Source: Planctomycetota bacterium | Lineage (GTDB): Bacteria > Planctomycetota > Phycisphaerae > Phycisphaerales > SM1A02 | Direction of reading: 5' to 3' | Length of the DNA: 35,994 nucleotides | NCBI GenBank assembly: GCA_009926625.1 | Contig: RFON01000029.1 | Coordinates: forward strand, 1-35,994 | Shown here: positions 8,568 through 16,747 of the stretch, in pieces | How the letters are laid out: every line of letters starts with the position of its first letter | Position numbering within the stretch: the stretch's first letter is position 1 | Notes under the pieces: model-generated | Told to the model about the DNA's origin: nothing | The model's database searches: none | The model's input: the letters and a program-made list of their open reading frames with translations, nothing else | Made by a program: the position numbers and the translations under genes

Positions 8568-8642
8568 TGACCCCAATGGGATTTGAACCCATGTGTCCTC
8601 CTTGAAAGGGAGGTGTCCTGGACCAGGCTAGACGATGGGGCC
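8568..8642 (-). tRNA. tRNA-Glu (anticodon TTC)
   Basis: A 75-nt cloverleaf can be drawn. The acceptor arm is GGCCCCA paired with TGGGGTC plus discriminator A. The D-arm follows ATCGTCTAG. The anticodon arm is CCTCC-CTTTCAA-GGAGG with anticodon TTC, and the T-arm is ATGGG-TTCAAAT-CCCAT. CCA is not encoded. It lies downstream of tRNA-Glu(CTC) on the same strand and probably shares its transcript. Confidence 0.95.
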
Positions 8643-8653
8643 GAGACTGGAGA

Positions 8654-8703
8654 CCTCGCACCTTGCGCAGTATTCGTTTGAAACTGAGTCTGTCGGTGCG
8701 AGG
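8654..8703. repeat. Inverted repeat in the spacer between the two tRNA-Glu genes
   Basis: CCTCGCACC at 8654-8662 and GGTGCGAGG at 8695-8703 are perfect 9-base inverted arms separated by 32 bases, filling most of the 95-bp tRNA spacer. In the transcript they would form a long stem between the two tRNAs, perhaps a processing substrate. Confidence 0.55.
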
Positions 8704-8737
8704 CGTTCCTGTGGCAGTTGTTGGCTGCCGAGTCGAA

Positions 8738-8811
8738 TGACCCCAAGGGGATTTGAACCCCTGTTCCATCCGTGAGAGGGATGTGTCCTAGCCGGGCTAG
8801 ACGATGAGGCC
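8738..8811 (-). tRNA. tRNA-Glu (anticodon CTC)
   Basis: A 74-nt tRNA: acceptor GGCCTCA with TGGGGTC (one G-T type pair) and discriminator A, anticodon arm CATCC-CTCTCAC-GGATG giving anticodon CTC, T-arm AGGGG-TTCAAAT-CCCCT, no encoded CCA. With its neighbour it supplies both Glu isoacceptors. An ORF start at 8804 on the plus strand falls inside this gene and was rejected as the nadD start. Confidence 0.95.
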
Positions 8812-8822
8812 AACGGGCAAAG

Positions 8823-8850
8823 AGTATAGCGTTGCGAAAATCGAAGGCAA
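8823..8850 (-). promoter_or_regulatory. Sigma-70-type promoter of the tRNA-Glu pair
   Basis: On the minus strand, TTGCCT (-35, 8845-8850) and TATACT (-10, 8823-8828) are separated by 16 bp. Transcription would begin around 8816, a few bases before the 5' end of tRNA-Glu(CTC) at 8811. The placement fits a stable-RNA promoter. It lies just before the start of the divergent plus-strand gene. Confidence 0.65.
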
Positions 8851-8851
8851 G

Positions 8852-10264
8852 ATGATCGGTATCACGGATCGGTCCATGACGACGGCGACGGTGCTCTGCC
8901 CCACGGCATTCGAGGCATCGCGCATTCGTGCGGCGCTTGGCGGGCTCGGCTGCGCGATGGATGTGCGGTGCATTGGCGTTGGTGCGCATGCGGCGAGCCG
9001 ATGGGCGGCGCGCGAGTCTGCGCGCGGTGCGGTGTTGCCTGCGCGCGGGGCTGTCGTGATTCTCGCTGGGCTCGCGGGCGGGCTGCGGGCGCCGTTTGTG
9101 CGCGGATCGATGTGGTGCGCGTCGAAGGTCATGGCGAGCGACGGGCGCGTGTTTGTTCCGCCGCTTGCGGCGGCTGCTTCGGGCGGGGCTGGTCGTGCGT
9201 GCGTTGTTTCGGTGGAACGCGTGTGCGGCAGCCGTGCGGAGAAGTCGGCGCTGCACGCGAACTCAGGTGGTGATCTCGTGGATGTGGAGTCGGGTGGATT
9301 CTGCGAGGTCGCAGCTGCGTTCGGCTGGCGCTTTGGCGTGGTGCGCGCGGTGAGTGATGGGATCGACGATGACTTGCCGTCATGGATGTCGAGCCTCGTT
9401 TCGGTGGACGGATCGCTTGCGGTGCCTGCGTTGGTGCGTGCGGTGGCAACTGCGCCGCTGCGAACCGTGGCACTCGCGCGCTGGGGAGCGATGTGTTCGC
9501 GAGCGCTTGCGCGCGCCGGCGAAGTGATCGCACAGGTGGCTGCTGCAGCGACGATTCGGCGCACGCTTGTCTTCGGCGGCACATTCGATCCGCCGCATTG
9601 GATGCATGTTCGCATGGCGGTCGATGCGGCGCGGATGCTCGGTTGCCCGCGAATCGTCGTGATCCCCGCGGGGCGCGCGCCGCTGCGCGATGCGGTCGAT
9701 GGTGCCGGCCGCGACGATCGGTTGGCAATGGCGCGACTTGCGTTTTCGCAGGTCGCGGGCGCGGAGGTGGATGCGGTTGAACTGGATCGGGAGGGCGAGT
9801 CGTTCACGGTGGACACGCTGTCGTTCCTGGCGGCGCGCGATGGATTGACGCGCGCGGATCTCGTGCTGCTGATCGGCGCAGACCAGGCGCTGCAGTTCGA
9901 TCGCTGGCGTTCGTGGCGGCGCATCGCGGATGAGTTGGCGCAGGTGGCGGTCGTGCCGCGTCCGCCGTGGGATACGGCGTCGCTCGCGCGGGCGCTCGCG
10001 GAGAAGTTCGCTGCGCTCGGATGCGACGGGCAGGCATGGGCTCGTGCCGTGCTGCCGATGCCCGCGGTGCCGATGGCCGCGACCGAAGTTCGTGCTCGGT
10101 GGCGCGGGCTGGGCGATGGCGTTCAAGCGCCCGATGCAACACGCGACTTGATCGATCCCGCGGTGGCGCGTTTCATCCGTGAGCGCGGGCTTTACCGCGA
10201 CGCGGACTCCCCCGCCGCGCCTACGATGGCGAACGATGCCCGCCGCACGAAAGCCCACGACTGA
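8852..10264 (+). CDS. nadD: Nucleosidase-like domain fused to nicotinate-nucleotide adenylyltransferase
   Basis: About 470 residues from the ATG at 8852 (alternative 8876). The C-terminal part (about 235-458) is NadD, which adenylates nicotinate mononucleotide in NAD synthesis. It has the nucleotidyltransferase motif GGTFDPPH at 242-249, then LVLLIGADQ and MAATEVRARW, the latter corresponding to the ISSTxxR region. The N-terminal part (about 10-225) resembles the nucleoside-phosphorylase/MTA-SAH-nucleosidase fold: D144-V-E146 stands where the purine nucleosidases have the ribose-binding Glu, and RAVSD (165-169) matches their RAxSD with the catalytic Asp. It looks most like the HpnG-type phosphorylases. 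I know of no standard NadD with this extension, so the fusion is unusual. The end overlaps rimO by 29 bp in another frame. Confidence 0.88.
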   Translation: MIGITDRSMTTATVLCPTAFEASRIRAALGGLGCAMDVRCIGVGAHAASRWAARESARGAVLPARGAVVILAGLAGGLRAPFVRGSMWCASKVMASDGRVFVPPLAAAASGGAGRACVVSVERVCGSRAEKSALHANSGGDLVDVESGGFCEVAAAFGWRFGVVRAVSDGIDDDLPSWMSSLVSVDGSLAVPALVRAVATAPLRTVALARWGAMCSRALARAGEVIAQVAAAATIRRTLVFGGTFDPPHWMHVRMAVDAARMLGCPRIVVIPAGRAPLRDAVDGAGRDDRLAMARLAFSQVAGAEVDAVELDREGESFTVDTLSFLAARDGLTRADLVLLIGADQALQFDRWRSWRRIADELAQVAVVPRPPWDTASLARALAEKFAALGCDGQAWARAVLPMPAVPMAATEVRARWRGLGDGVQAPDATRDLIDPAVARFIRERGLYRDADSPAAPTMANDARRTKAHD

Positions 10265-11804
10265 TGCCGTCGAACGCGTTGCGTTCGTGAGCCTCGGCTG
10301 CCCGAAGAATCTTGTCGACAGCGAGAAGATGCTCGGATTGCTCGCGGCGGACGGCTTGCGATTGGTGAACGAGGATCAGTCACCCGATGCGCTCGTGGTG
10401 AACACCTGCGGCTTCCTCGAAGCGAGCAAGGATGAGTCGCTTGGCGTGATCCGTGAGGCGATCGAGCGCAAGCACCGAGGCGAGTTGAAGCGCGTGGTGG
10501 TGGCGGGCTGTTTGGTGCAGCGCCACCGCGCGAAGATGCTCGAGTGGGCGCCAGGAATCGATGCGCTCATCGGCGTGTTCGACCGCGATCATGTGGTGGA
10601 CGCCGTGCGAGGCGCGCGAGCCGAGCGCGCGGGGCTCGGCGATGCGACCGAGCGCCCTGGCTACTGGATCTCGTCGAACGCGCTGCTCGCTGCGGCGGAG
10701 CGCGGGCGCGAGACGGTCGGGCTCACCGTGCACGGGAAAGACGGTCTGGGGATCGGCTACTGGGAGGGGGACGAGGGACGATTCCGCCTCACGCCTCGCC
10801 ACTGGGCATACCTGCGCGTGAGCGAGGGATGCAACCAGCGCTGCTCGTTCTGCACGATCCCTTCGATCCGCGGCAAGATGCGGTCGAAGTCCGCCGATGC
10901 CGTTGCAGCCGAGGCACGCGGACTGATGCGCGACGGCGCGTTCGAGTTGAACCTGATCGGTCAGGACACGACGAGCTGGGGTATGGACATCGGCGACTCG
11001 TCGGGGCTGGTCGGCCTGTTGGAGCGGCTCGACGGCGTGGTGCAGGAGCACGGCGGCGGCTGGCTGCGACTGATGTACGCGTACCCGTCGAACTTCACGA
11101 ACGAGATGATGGATGCGATCGCGCGGCTCTCTGGTGTGGTGAAGTACATCGACATGCCGCTGCAGCACGCAACCGACCGCATGCTTGAGCGCATGCGTCG
11201 TCATGTCACCGCCGCGCAGCAAGAACGCGTGGTCGAGGAGTTGCGTGAACGCATTCCAGGCATGGCGATCCGCACGACCTTCATCACGGGGCACCCCGGC
11301 GAGACCGAGGAAGATCACGAACGCCTCTGCGCGTTCATCGAGCGCGCGCAGTTCGACGCGCTTGGCGTCTTCCGCTACTCGCCAGAGGATGGGACGCCAT
11401 CGGGCACGATGCACGATGATGCATCGCTCCGCGTTGACCCAGAGGTTGCCGCGCGCCGCGAGGCGGAGATCATGGAATTGCAGCAGTCGATCGCGTTCGA
11501 GAATGCCCGATTCGTCGCGGACCAACGGTCTGCGTTCGATGTGCTGATCGATGGCGAGTCGTCGGCGCGCGTGACGGGGCGTTCCACCGCGGGTGTCACG
11601 CGCGGCAAACTGCACCTGCATGTGGGGCGCGCGTATCACCAGGCGCCGCAGATCGACAGCGTCACGCATGTGGTGAGTCGCACACCGCTGACCCCCGGCG
11701 AATTGGTGCGATGCACAATCGTGGATGCCGACGGTTACGATTTGATCGCACAACCCACGAGCGATCTCGATCCGTCGATCCAGCTTCCCGTGCTCCGATC
11801 ATGA
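10236..11804 (+). CDS. rimO: Ribosomal protein S12 methylthiotransferase RimO
   Basis: A 522-residue radical-SAM methylthiotransferase that modifies an Asp of ribosomal protein S12. The N-terminal UPF0004 domain carries the cluster cysteines in SLGCPKN, VNTCGF and VAGCLVQ. The radical-SAM motif CNQRCSFC lies at residues 199-206, followed by SIRGKMRS. A C-terminal TRAM domain (about 440-510) ends the protein. RimO is preferred over MiaB because of the SLGCPKN form, the IPSIRGK context and ITGHPGETEEDH. It is somewhat longer than usual RimO (~440) because of an insertion before the radical-SAM motif (about 130-185). The ATG at 10236 was chosen since the upstream alternative at 10179 lies deep inside nadD. 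Confidence 0.93.
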   Translation: MPAARKPTTDAVERVAFVSLGCPKNLVDSEKMLGLLAADGLRLVNEDQSPDALVVNTCGFLEASKDESLGVIREAIERKHRGELKRVVVAGCLVQRHRAKMLEWAPGIDALIGVFDRDHVVDAVRGARAERAGLGDATERPGYWISSNALLAAAERGRETVGLTVHGKDGLGIGYWEGDEGRFRLTPRHWAYLRVSEGCNQRCSFCTIPSIRGKMRSKSADAVAAEARGLMRDGAFELNLIGQDTTSWGMDIGDSSGLVGLLERLDGVVQEHGGGWLRLMYAYPSNFTNEMMDAIARLSGVVKYIDMPLQHATDRMLERMRRHVTAAQQERVVEELRERIPGMAIRTTFITGHPGETEEDHERLCAFIERAQFDALGVFRYSPEDGTPSGTMHDDASLRVDPEVAARREAEIMELQQSIAFENARFVADQRSAFDVLIDGESSARVTGRSTAGVTRGKLHLHVGRAYHQAPQIDSVTHVVSRTPLTPGELVRCTIVDADGYDLIAQPTSDLDPSIQLPVLRS

Positions 11805-12553
11805 AACGACCCGCCCCCACTGTCTGCTGCGCGCTCGCGCTGGTTGTGACCGCGCTGTCCAGCCGCGCACTGTTCGCGCAGCAGTCGGCGCCGCCGATCA
11901 TTCCCAAGGGTGCGAACCTCGACATCGATCCGACCGAGCAGATCGACATGTCGGGGTGGTGGTCGAATGGCGCGGTGGTGCTTTCCGTGAAGCGCGATGG
12001 TTCGTTCCTGATGTGGGATCAGCCCAACCGCTACCGCGAGCCTTCGGCGCGCGGGCGGTGGCACCGACAGAACTATCGCACCTTCTGGATCGAACCGTAC
12101 TTCGACCCCAAGACGCCTGGGAACGCACCCCCTCGCACGCGCTGCGCGCTTCGGCGCACGAATGGCGTGCTGCTTGTGGATGTGGGTGCTGCGTCGGGAC
12201 TGGCGCATTCGACGACGCCGCCGCTCGCCCCTGAAGATGCGCATGTCGGCCGCTGGAACGGTCCCGGCGGCACACTTGACCTGCGCGCCGATGGATCGTT
12301 TTCTCTCACGGCGGCGCCGCTGCCAAACTCTTCGGCCCCGCCTTCCGTGCAGGGCGGTCGATGGACCTTCGATGGAAAACTGATCCAACTCTTCCGCGGC
12401 GAGGAGCGCGATGCGCCACTCCGCTGCGTTCCAGTGCAGCGACCGGGCGCCGTGTCTTCAGACGGCAGCATGACGAACGAGATCGTTGCCCTTGCGACGC
12501 CCATCGGCGAACTGCGTCGACTGCCGACGAACGGCAAGGACGCCGTGAAGTGA
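11801..12553 (+). CDS. Exported hypothetical protein
   Basis: 250 residues, beginning with a Sec signal peptide (MKRPAP, hydrophobic core, cleavage probably after LFA, residue ~25). The start overlaps the rimO stop as ATGA. The mature protein contains two similar beta-rich blocks: DMSGWWSNGAVVLSVKRDGSF (about 50-70) and HVGRWNGPGGTLDLRADGSF (about 145-165). Each has a G-R/W-W start and a D-G-S-F turn followed later by GRW, which suggests a duplicated lipocalin/META-like strand motif. No enzyme residues are recognisable. It ends 6 bp before the convergent OmpH-like gene. Confidence 0.85.
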   Translation: MKRPAPTVCCALALVVTALSSRALFAQQSAPPIIPKGANLDIDPTEQIDMSGWWSNGAVVLSVKRDGSFLMWDQPNRYREPSARGRWHRQNYRTFWIEPYFDPKTPGNAPPRTRCALRRTNGVLLVDVGAASGLAHSTTPPLAPEDAHVGRWNGPGGTLDLRADGSFSLTAAPLPNSSAPPSVQGGRWTFDGKLIQLFRGEERDAPLRCVPVQRPGAVSSDGSMTNEIVALATPIGELRRLPTNGKDAVK

Positions 12554-12559
12554 TCGGAG

Positions 12560-13285
12560 TCAGCCCTCGGGGGGCTGAAGCCCGAGTTCCTTGAAGACAT
12601 CGTCGGTGAGATCCATCCCCCGCGGATGCCGCAGGAACGGCCGCGCCTGCACCGCGACCATCACCGCGCCCACATCGCCCGCTTCGAAGGGGCGTTCGGC
12701 GGGCACGAATCGAAAGACGAGATCGACGCGGCGTCGGTCTGCGACCACCTCAAGCGCCGAGAGCATCTCGCGATATCCCTTCTCGATCTGCTCTGCCATG
12801 TGCTTCGCCTGAATCTGCTGGATAGCCAGTCGCCACTTCTCGAACTCCTGCTGAAGCGACACGAACTCTTCGCGCGCCTGATTGAAATTCGGGTCATCCG
12901 GCTTGATGTCGGGGTACTTCGCGCGCAGCGCCTTGTCGCGCTGCTCGAATGCCTCCCCTTGCGACTGCGCTTCCTGCTCGAAGGTCCTGCGTTCCTCCAC
13001 ATAACGGTCCGTGGCGAGAATCGCCTTGATGACCGAATCAATGTGAACGCACCCGATGCTCCATGCCCGCGCCGCGGCATCTTCCGACCATCCGATGCGG
13101 CCATCACTGTTGCGAACAACCAGCGGCGCATCCTTGCCGCTCAGCACGAGCGCATCGGCTGGACCGAGGTCTGCCGGCATCAAGCGCGTGGCATCCACAC
13201 GATCGCCGCCGAGGGTCCACACCACCAGCGCGCCGGTGGCGCCCGCGATGACCGCACCAAACGCCTGCGCGAACAGCTTGCGCAT
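12560..13285 (-). CDS. OmpH/Skp-like periplasmic protein (second of a tandem pair)
   Basis: 241 residues. An N-terminal hydrophobic segment (signal or anchor) is followed by LGPADALVLSGKD, GRIGWSEDA, and then a long charged coiled-coil region (about 85-175). The ordered C-terminal part contains VVADRRRVDLVFRFVP, like the core of Skp/OmpH chaperones. Skp binds unfolded outer-membrane proteins in the periplasm. The protein is a clear paralogue of the gene just upstream: the same segments occur in the same order. A GTG at 13288 is an equally good start and would overlap the upstream stop; the ATG at 13285 is one codon later. Confidence 0.85.
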   Translation of the reverse strand: MRKLFAQAFGAVIAGATGALVVWTLGGDRVDATRLMPADLGPADALVLSGKDAPLVVRNSDGRIGWSEDAAARAWSIGCVHIDSVIKAILATDRYVEERRTFEQEAQSQGEAFEQRDKALRAKYPDIKPDDPNFNQAREEFVSLQQEFEKWRLAIQQIQAKHMAEQIEKGYREMLSALEVVADRRRVDLVFRFVPAERPFEAGDVGAVMVAVQARPFLRHPRGMDLTDDVFKELGLQPPEG

Positions 13286-14010
13286 CACTCCTCCTTCGGC
13301 GCGGTCAGGTTCATCTCGCGCAGGATGTCTTCGGTGATGTCGATCGACTCGGGAACGCGCACGAATGTGCGGCTCATCATCTGCTGCACGATCGCGTCTT
13401 GGTCGCCGGGGCGGATCTTGTCCGTGGGCGGAATGAAGCGGAGCACGAGATCGATCTTGCGTCGATCAGCGACGACATCCACCGCATCGCGCAGCCGCGA
13501 ATACGCATCCTGGTACTGGCGCGACTGCAGCGCCTCCGCCTCCGCCTGCGTTGCCTCGTTCCAGGCGGAGAACTCCGCTTGGAACGCCTCAAACTCCTCG
13601 CGCGCAGCTGGGATGTCGGGCGACTCCTTGTCCATGGAACGCGCCTTCTCGACGAGCGATCGGTAACGAGCCTCGAACTCCTTGCCCCTCGCCTCGTTCG
13701 CCTCGGCGATCTGCTCGCGCTCCCTCGTGAATGCATCGGATTGCAGCAGCGCCGACATGATCCGACCGACATGCAGCGTGCCAACCGAATGGCTCCGCGC
13801 GGTTGCGTCCTCCGACCAACTGATGCGGCCGCTGCGGTTGCTGACGGTGAGCGTGCTGTCCTTTCCGCTCAGCACCAGCGCATCGGCGGGGCCGAGGTCC
13901 CCCAACGCTGCCGCAGCATTCGCGCCTGCGGGGCGATCCACTCGAAGGATGAACGCCGTCAGCGTGCTCGAGAGCACCGATGCGGCGACGATGGCGGCGG
14001 CAATTCGCAT
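13285..14010 (-). CDS. OmpH/Skp-like periplasmic protein (first of a tandem pair)
   Basis: 241 residues from the ATG at 14010 (an alternative ATG is at 14028). It has an N-terminal hydrophobic signal/anchor, then LGPADALVLSGKDSTL, GRISWSEDATARSHSVG, a Glu/Arg/Ala coiled coil (about 90-175), and VVADRRKIDLVLRFIPP, followed by DITEDILREMNL. It is the same length as its downstream neighbour and parallel to it, so the pair arose by tandem duplication. The role suggested is a holdase for outer-membrane or exported proteins. The invariant SGKD/SED block before the coiled coil is not part of classical Skp and looks lineage-specific. Confidence 0.85.
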   Translation of the reverse strand: MRIAAAIVAASVLSSTLTAFILRVDRPAGANAAAALGDLGPADALVLSGKDSTLTVSNRSGRISWSEDATARSHSVGTLHVGRIMSALLQSDAFTREREQIAEANEARGKEFEARYRSLVEKARSMDKESPDIPAAREEFEAFQAEFSAWNEATQAEAEALQSRQYQDAYSRLRDAVDVVADRRKIDLVLRFIPPTDKIRPGDQDAIVQQMMSRTFVRVPESIDITEDILREMNLTAPKEE

Positions 14011-14073
14011 GAAGGCAAGGCTATGCAAAACGCAGCGCGGAGGCGCTCTGCCGCGAAAGCGGCGGCGGGGCGT

Positions 14074-15888
14074 TCAATCACCCTGCTCGAGCACTGCAAG
14101 GAACGCTTCCTGCGGGATCGAGACGGAGCCGATCTGCTTCATGCGCTTCTTGCCTTCCTTCTGCTTCTCGAGCAGCTTGCGCTTGCGGGTGATGTCGCCG
14201 CCATAGCACTTCGCGGTGACGTTCTTGCGCATCGCGGAAATCGATTCTCGCGCGATGATCTTGCCACCGATGGCGGCCTGGAGGGCGATCTCGAACTGGT
14301 GGCGATCGATCTGCTTCTTCAGCTTCGCGAGGATCGCGCGGCTTCGCTGCTCGGCGGTCGATCGATGGCAGATGAGGCTGAGCGCCTCGACCGGATCGCC
14401 GTTCACGAGGATGTTGACCTTGACGAGGTTGTCCGCGCGGTACGCGACGACCTGGTAGTCCATGGTGCCGTACCCGCGGGTGATCGACTTCAGCTTGTCG
14501 TAGAAGTCGTAGATGATCTCCGCCATCGGCAACTCGTAATCAAGGATCTGCCTGCCTTCACCGAGGAATCGCTGCGCCTTGAAGGTGCCACGGCGACTGT
14601 CGCAGAGCTTGATGAGATCGCCGATGTTTTCGGAGGGGCACATGATCTCAAGCTTCGCGATCGGTTCGCGAATCTCGGCAATCAGCGATGGATCTGGCAG
14701 CTCCGACGGATTGTGGATCTCCACTTCGTCGCCTGCGGTCAGCTTCAGGACATATTTCACGGTCGGAGCCGTCTGCACGATCTCCACGCCGCCCTCGCGC
14801 TCGAGACGCTCTTGCACGATGTCCATGTGCAGCAGACCGAGGAATCCGCATCGATAGCCGAAGCCGAGCGCCTCCGAATGCTGCACCTCGAAGGTGAAGC
14901 TGGCGTCATTCAGGTTGAGTTTTTCGATTGCCTCGCGCAGCGCTTCGAAGCTTGCCTTCTTCCCCGTGCCCGCCTCCGCGTCGGCACTGGAAGGGTAGAA
15001 GTCGCAGAACACCATCTGCTTCGGCTCCTCATAGCCAGGCAGCGGCTCGTCGGCAGGGTTGCCCTCGAGCGTGACGGTGTCGCCCACGCGCACATCCTTG
15101 AGGCTCTTGATGCTGGCGCTGATGGAACCGACCTGCGCCCAGCCCAACTCCTTCACGCGCGTGACATGCGGCGTGTAGCGGTTCAACTCGCTCACCGCAA
15201 AGGTGCGCCCCGTGCCCATCATGCGGATCTTGTCACCCACGCGGAGTACGCCATCGAAGATCCGCACATAGACAACAACGCCGCGGTAATCGTCATATTT
15301 CGCGTCGAAGATCAGTCCTCGCAGTTTGTCGGTGCGCGGCGGTCGCGGCGCAGGCAGCTTGCGGCAAATGAGATCGAGCAGTTCCTGGATTCCCTTGCCC
15401 GACTTCGCCGAGACGCTGATGCAGTCTTCGGCCGGCAGTCCGAGCACCTGCTCCACTTCCATCGCCACGCCATCGGGGTCCGCAGCCGGCAGGTCGATCT
15501 TGTTGATGACGGGGATCAGTTCCAGCCCCGCCTCCACCGCGAGATACGCGTTCGCCACCGTCTGCGCCTGAACGCCCTGCGTGGAGTCCACCACCAGCAC
15601 CGCGCCTTCACATGCCGTCAGCGCGCGGCTGACTTCGTAAGTGAAGTCGACATGTCCTGGCGTGTCGATGAAGTTCAGCTCGAAGTCGCGTCCGTCACAG
15701 GTGTGGTGCACGGTGACCGCGCTCGCCTTGATGGTGATGCCGCGCTCGCGCTCAAGGTCCATGGAATCGAGGAACTGCGCGCGCGCCTCGCGAGCGGACA
15801 CCGCGTTGGTCGCCTGCAGCAGCCGATCGGCAAGCGTGCTCTTGCCATGGTCGATGTGCGCGATGATTGAAAAGTTGCGGATGTCCAT
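14074..15888 (-). CDS. lepA: Elongation factor 4 (back-translocating GTPase LepA)
   Basis: 604 residues from the ATG at 15888, which has a GAAGG-type site just upstream; another ATG at 15906 is possible. The G1 motif AHIDHGKSTLADRL begins near residue 8, followed by DTPGHVDF (G3) and NKIDLPAADP (G4). The EF-Tu-like beta-barrel, two EF-G-type alpha/beta domains and the LepA-specific C-terminal domain (VNILVNGDPV, then IGGKIIARESISAMRKNVTA) come next. The length matches the family (~600). LepA is a ribosome-associated GTPase acting on stalled or mis-translocated ribosomes and in small-subunit assembly. lipB lies 74 bp upstream on the same strand. Confidence 0.98.
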   Translation of the reverse strand: MDIRNFSIIAHIDHGKSTLADRLLQATNAVSAREARAQFLDSMDLERERGITIKASAVTVHHTCDGRDFELNFIDTPGHVDFTYEVSRALTACEGAVLVVDSTQGVQAQTVANAYLAVEAGLELIPVINKIDLPAADPDGVAMEVEQVLGLPAEDCISVSAKSGKGIQELLDLICRKLPAPRPPRTDKLRGLIFDAKYDDYRGVVVYVRIFDGVLRVGDKIRMMGTGRTFAVSELNRYTPHVTRVKELGWAQVGSISASIKSLKDVRVGDTVTLEGNPADEPLPGYEEPKQMVFCDFYPSSADAEAGTGKKASFEALREAIEKLNLNDASFTFEVQHSEALGFGYRCGFLGLLHMDIVQERLEREGGVEIVQTAPTVKYVLKLTAGDEVEIHNPSELPDPSLIAEIREPIAKLEIMCPSENIGDLIKLCDSRRGTFKAQRFLGEGRQILDYELPMAEIIYDFYDKLKSITRGYGTMDYQVVAYRADNLVKVNILVNGDPVEALSLICHRSTAEQRSRAILAKLKKQIDRHQFEIALQAAIGGKIIARESISAMRKNVTAKCYGGDITRKRKLLEKQKEGKKRMKQIGSVSIPQEAFLAVLEQGD

Positions 15889-15962
15889 GACCAACCTTCG
15901 CGCCATCGACAGCGAAGCCCTGAAGTGTAGTGCGGTTCCCGCGCGCAGCACGCGCGGGGCGT

Positions 15963-16703
15963 TCATGCGGGCGAATCCGCCCTCGCGACGACCGCCGCAT
16001 CGATCGCGCGCAGCAACTGCCGCACAAGCTCGCCGCGAACCTCCTCCATCGTGGGCTCCGCCGCGCCGAGTTCGCGCCGCATGCTCGTCACCGCACGCCC
16101 ATGCAGTCCGCACGGAACGATCAAGTCGAACTGTTGAAGGTCTGGTCGGACATTCAGCGCCAGCCCATGCATCGAGATCCAGCGCGACAGTCGCACGCCG
16201 AATGCACACACCTTCGCACCGTTGATCCAGACTCCAGTGGCGCCCTGCTCGCGCGCACCCACGAGACCGAACGCCGCGAGCGTGTCGATCACGGCCCCCT
16301 CCAGCATTCGCAAGTACCCATGCACGCGGACACCGACGAGATTGAGGTCGAGCACCAAGTACGCAACGAGCTGCCCTGGTCCGTGCCAGGTCACATCGCC
16401 GCCGCGGTCCGTCTCCACGCGCTGCACGCCGAGTGCGGCGAGGCGTTCATCGGACACCAGCACATGCGACGGCGCCTCCGCGCGTCGAGTCACGGTGATG
16501 ACGGGCGGCTCGTGCTCGACGAGGAAGATGGTCCCGAGGGGAAATGGCGTCGCGCGGGTTGGGGTCTCACGCTGTGCAAGCAGGCGCGCGTGCTCGGCGC
16601 GCTGCAGGTCATACGCAGCCGCATAGGGAATTCGCCCAAGATCCTCGATGCGAACGAGCGGCGAACGATCATCGGCACCGAGCTGCATTTCGCCTGCACA
16701 CAT
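15963..16703 (-). CDS. lipB: Octanoyltransferase LipB
   Basis: About 246 residues from the ATG at 16703 (16730 is an alternative). LipB transfers the octanoyl group from acyl carrier protein to lipoyl domains. Family blocks present are RGGDVTWHGPGQLVAYLVLDL, the catalytic-Lys segment INGAKVCAFGVRLSRW, and HGLALNV...FDLIVPCGL with the catalytic Cys. The C-terminal helix (EVRGELVRQLLRAI) is usual. The gene is divergent from lpxA with a gap of about 44 bp; GATAAT on the minus strand at 16729-16734 is a possible -10 box. Confidence 0.95.
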   Translation of the reverse strand: MCAGEMQLGADDRSPLVRIEDLGRIPYAAAYDLQRAEHARLLAQRETPTRATPFPLGTIFLVEHEPPVITVTRRAEAPSHVLVSDERLAALGVQRVETDRGGDVTWHGPGQLVAYLVLDLNLVGVRVHGYLRMLEGAVIDTLAAFGLVGAREQGATGVWINGAKVCAFGVRLSRWISMHGLALNVRPDLQQFDLIVPCGLHGRAVTSMRRELGAAEPTMEEVRGELVRQLLRAIDAAVVARADSPA

Positions 16704-16747
16704 GGAGTCCTCAAGCCTACGCCGAGGCATTATCCTCCCCTGCCCTC

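Noticed and set aside
8550-8580. tRNA attachment (att) site for an integrated element
   Set aside because: I looked for a copy of the tRNA-Glu 3' end near 5700-5800 and found none; no integrase is present.
8804-8851. Upstream ATG as start of the nucleosidase-NadD gene
   Set aside because: It lies inside tRNA-Glu(CTC) and the tRNA promoter; 8852 or 8876 is more plausible.
13399-15870. 823-codon open frame on the plus strand
   Set aside because: It is antisense to lepA and an OmpH-like gene, which have clear motifs; its composition (Arg, His, Asp-rich) is the expected complement of high-G+C coding sequence.
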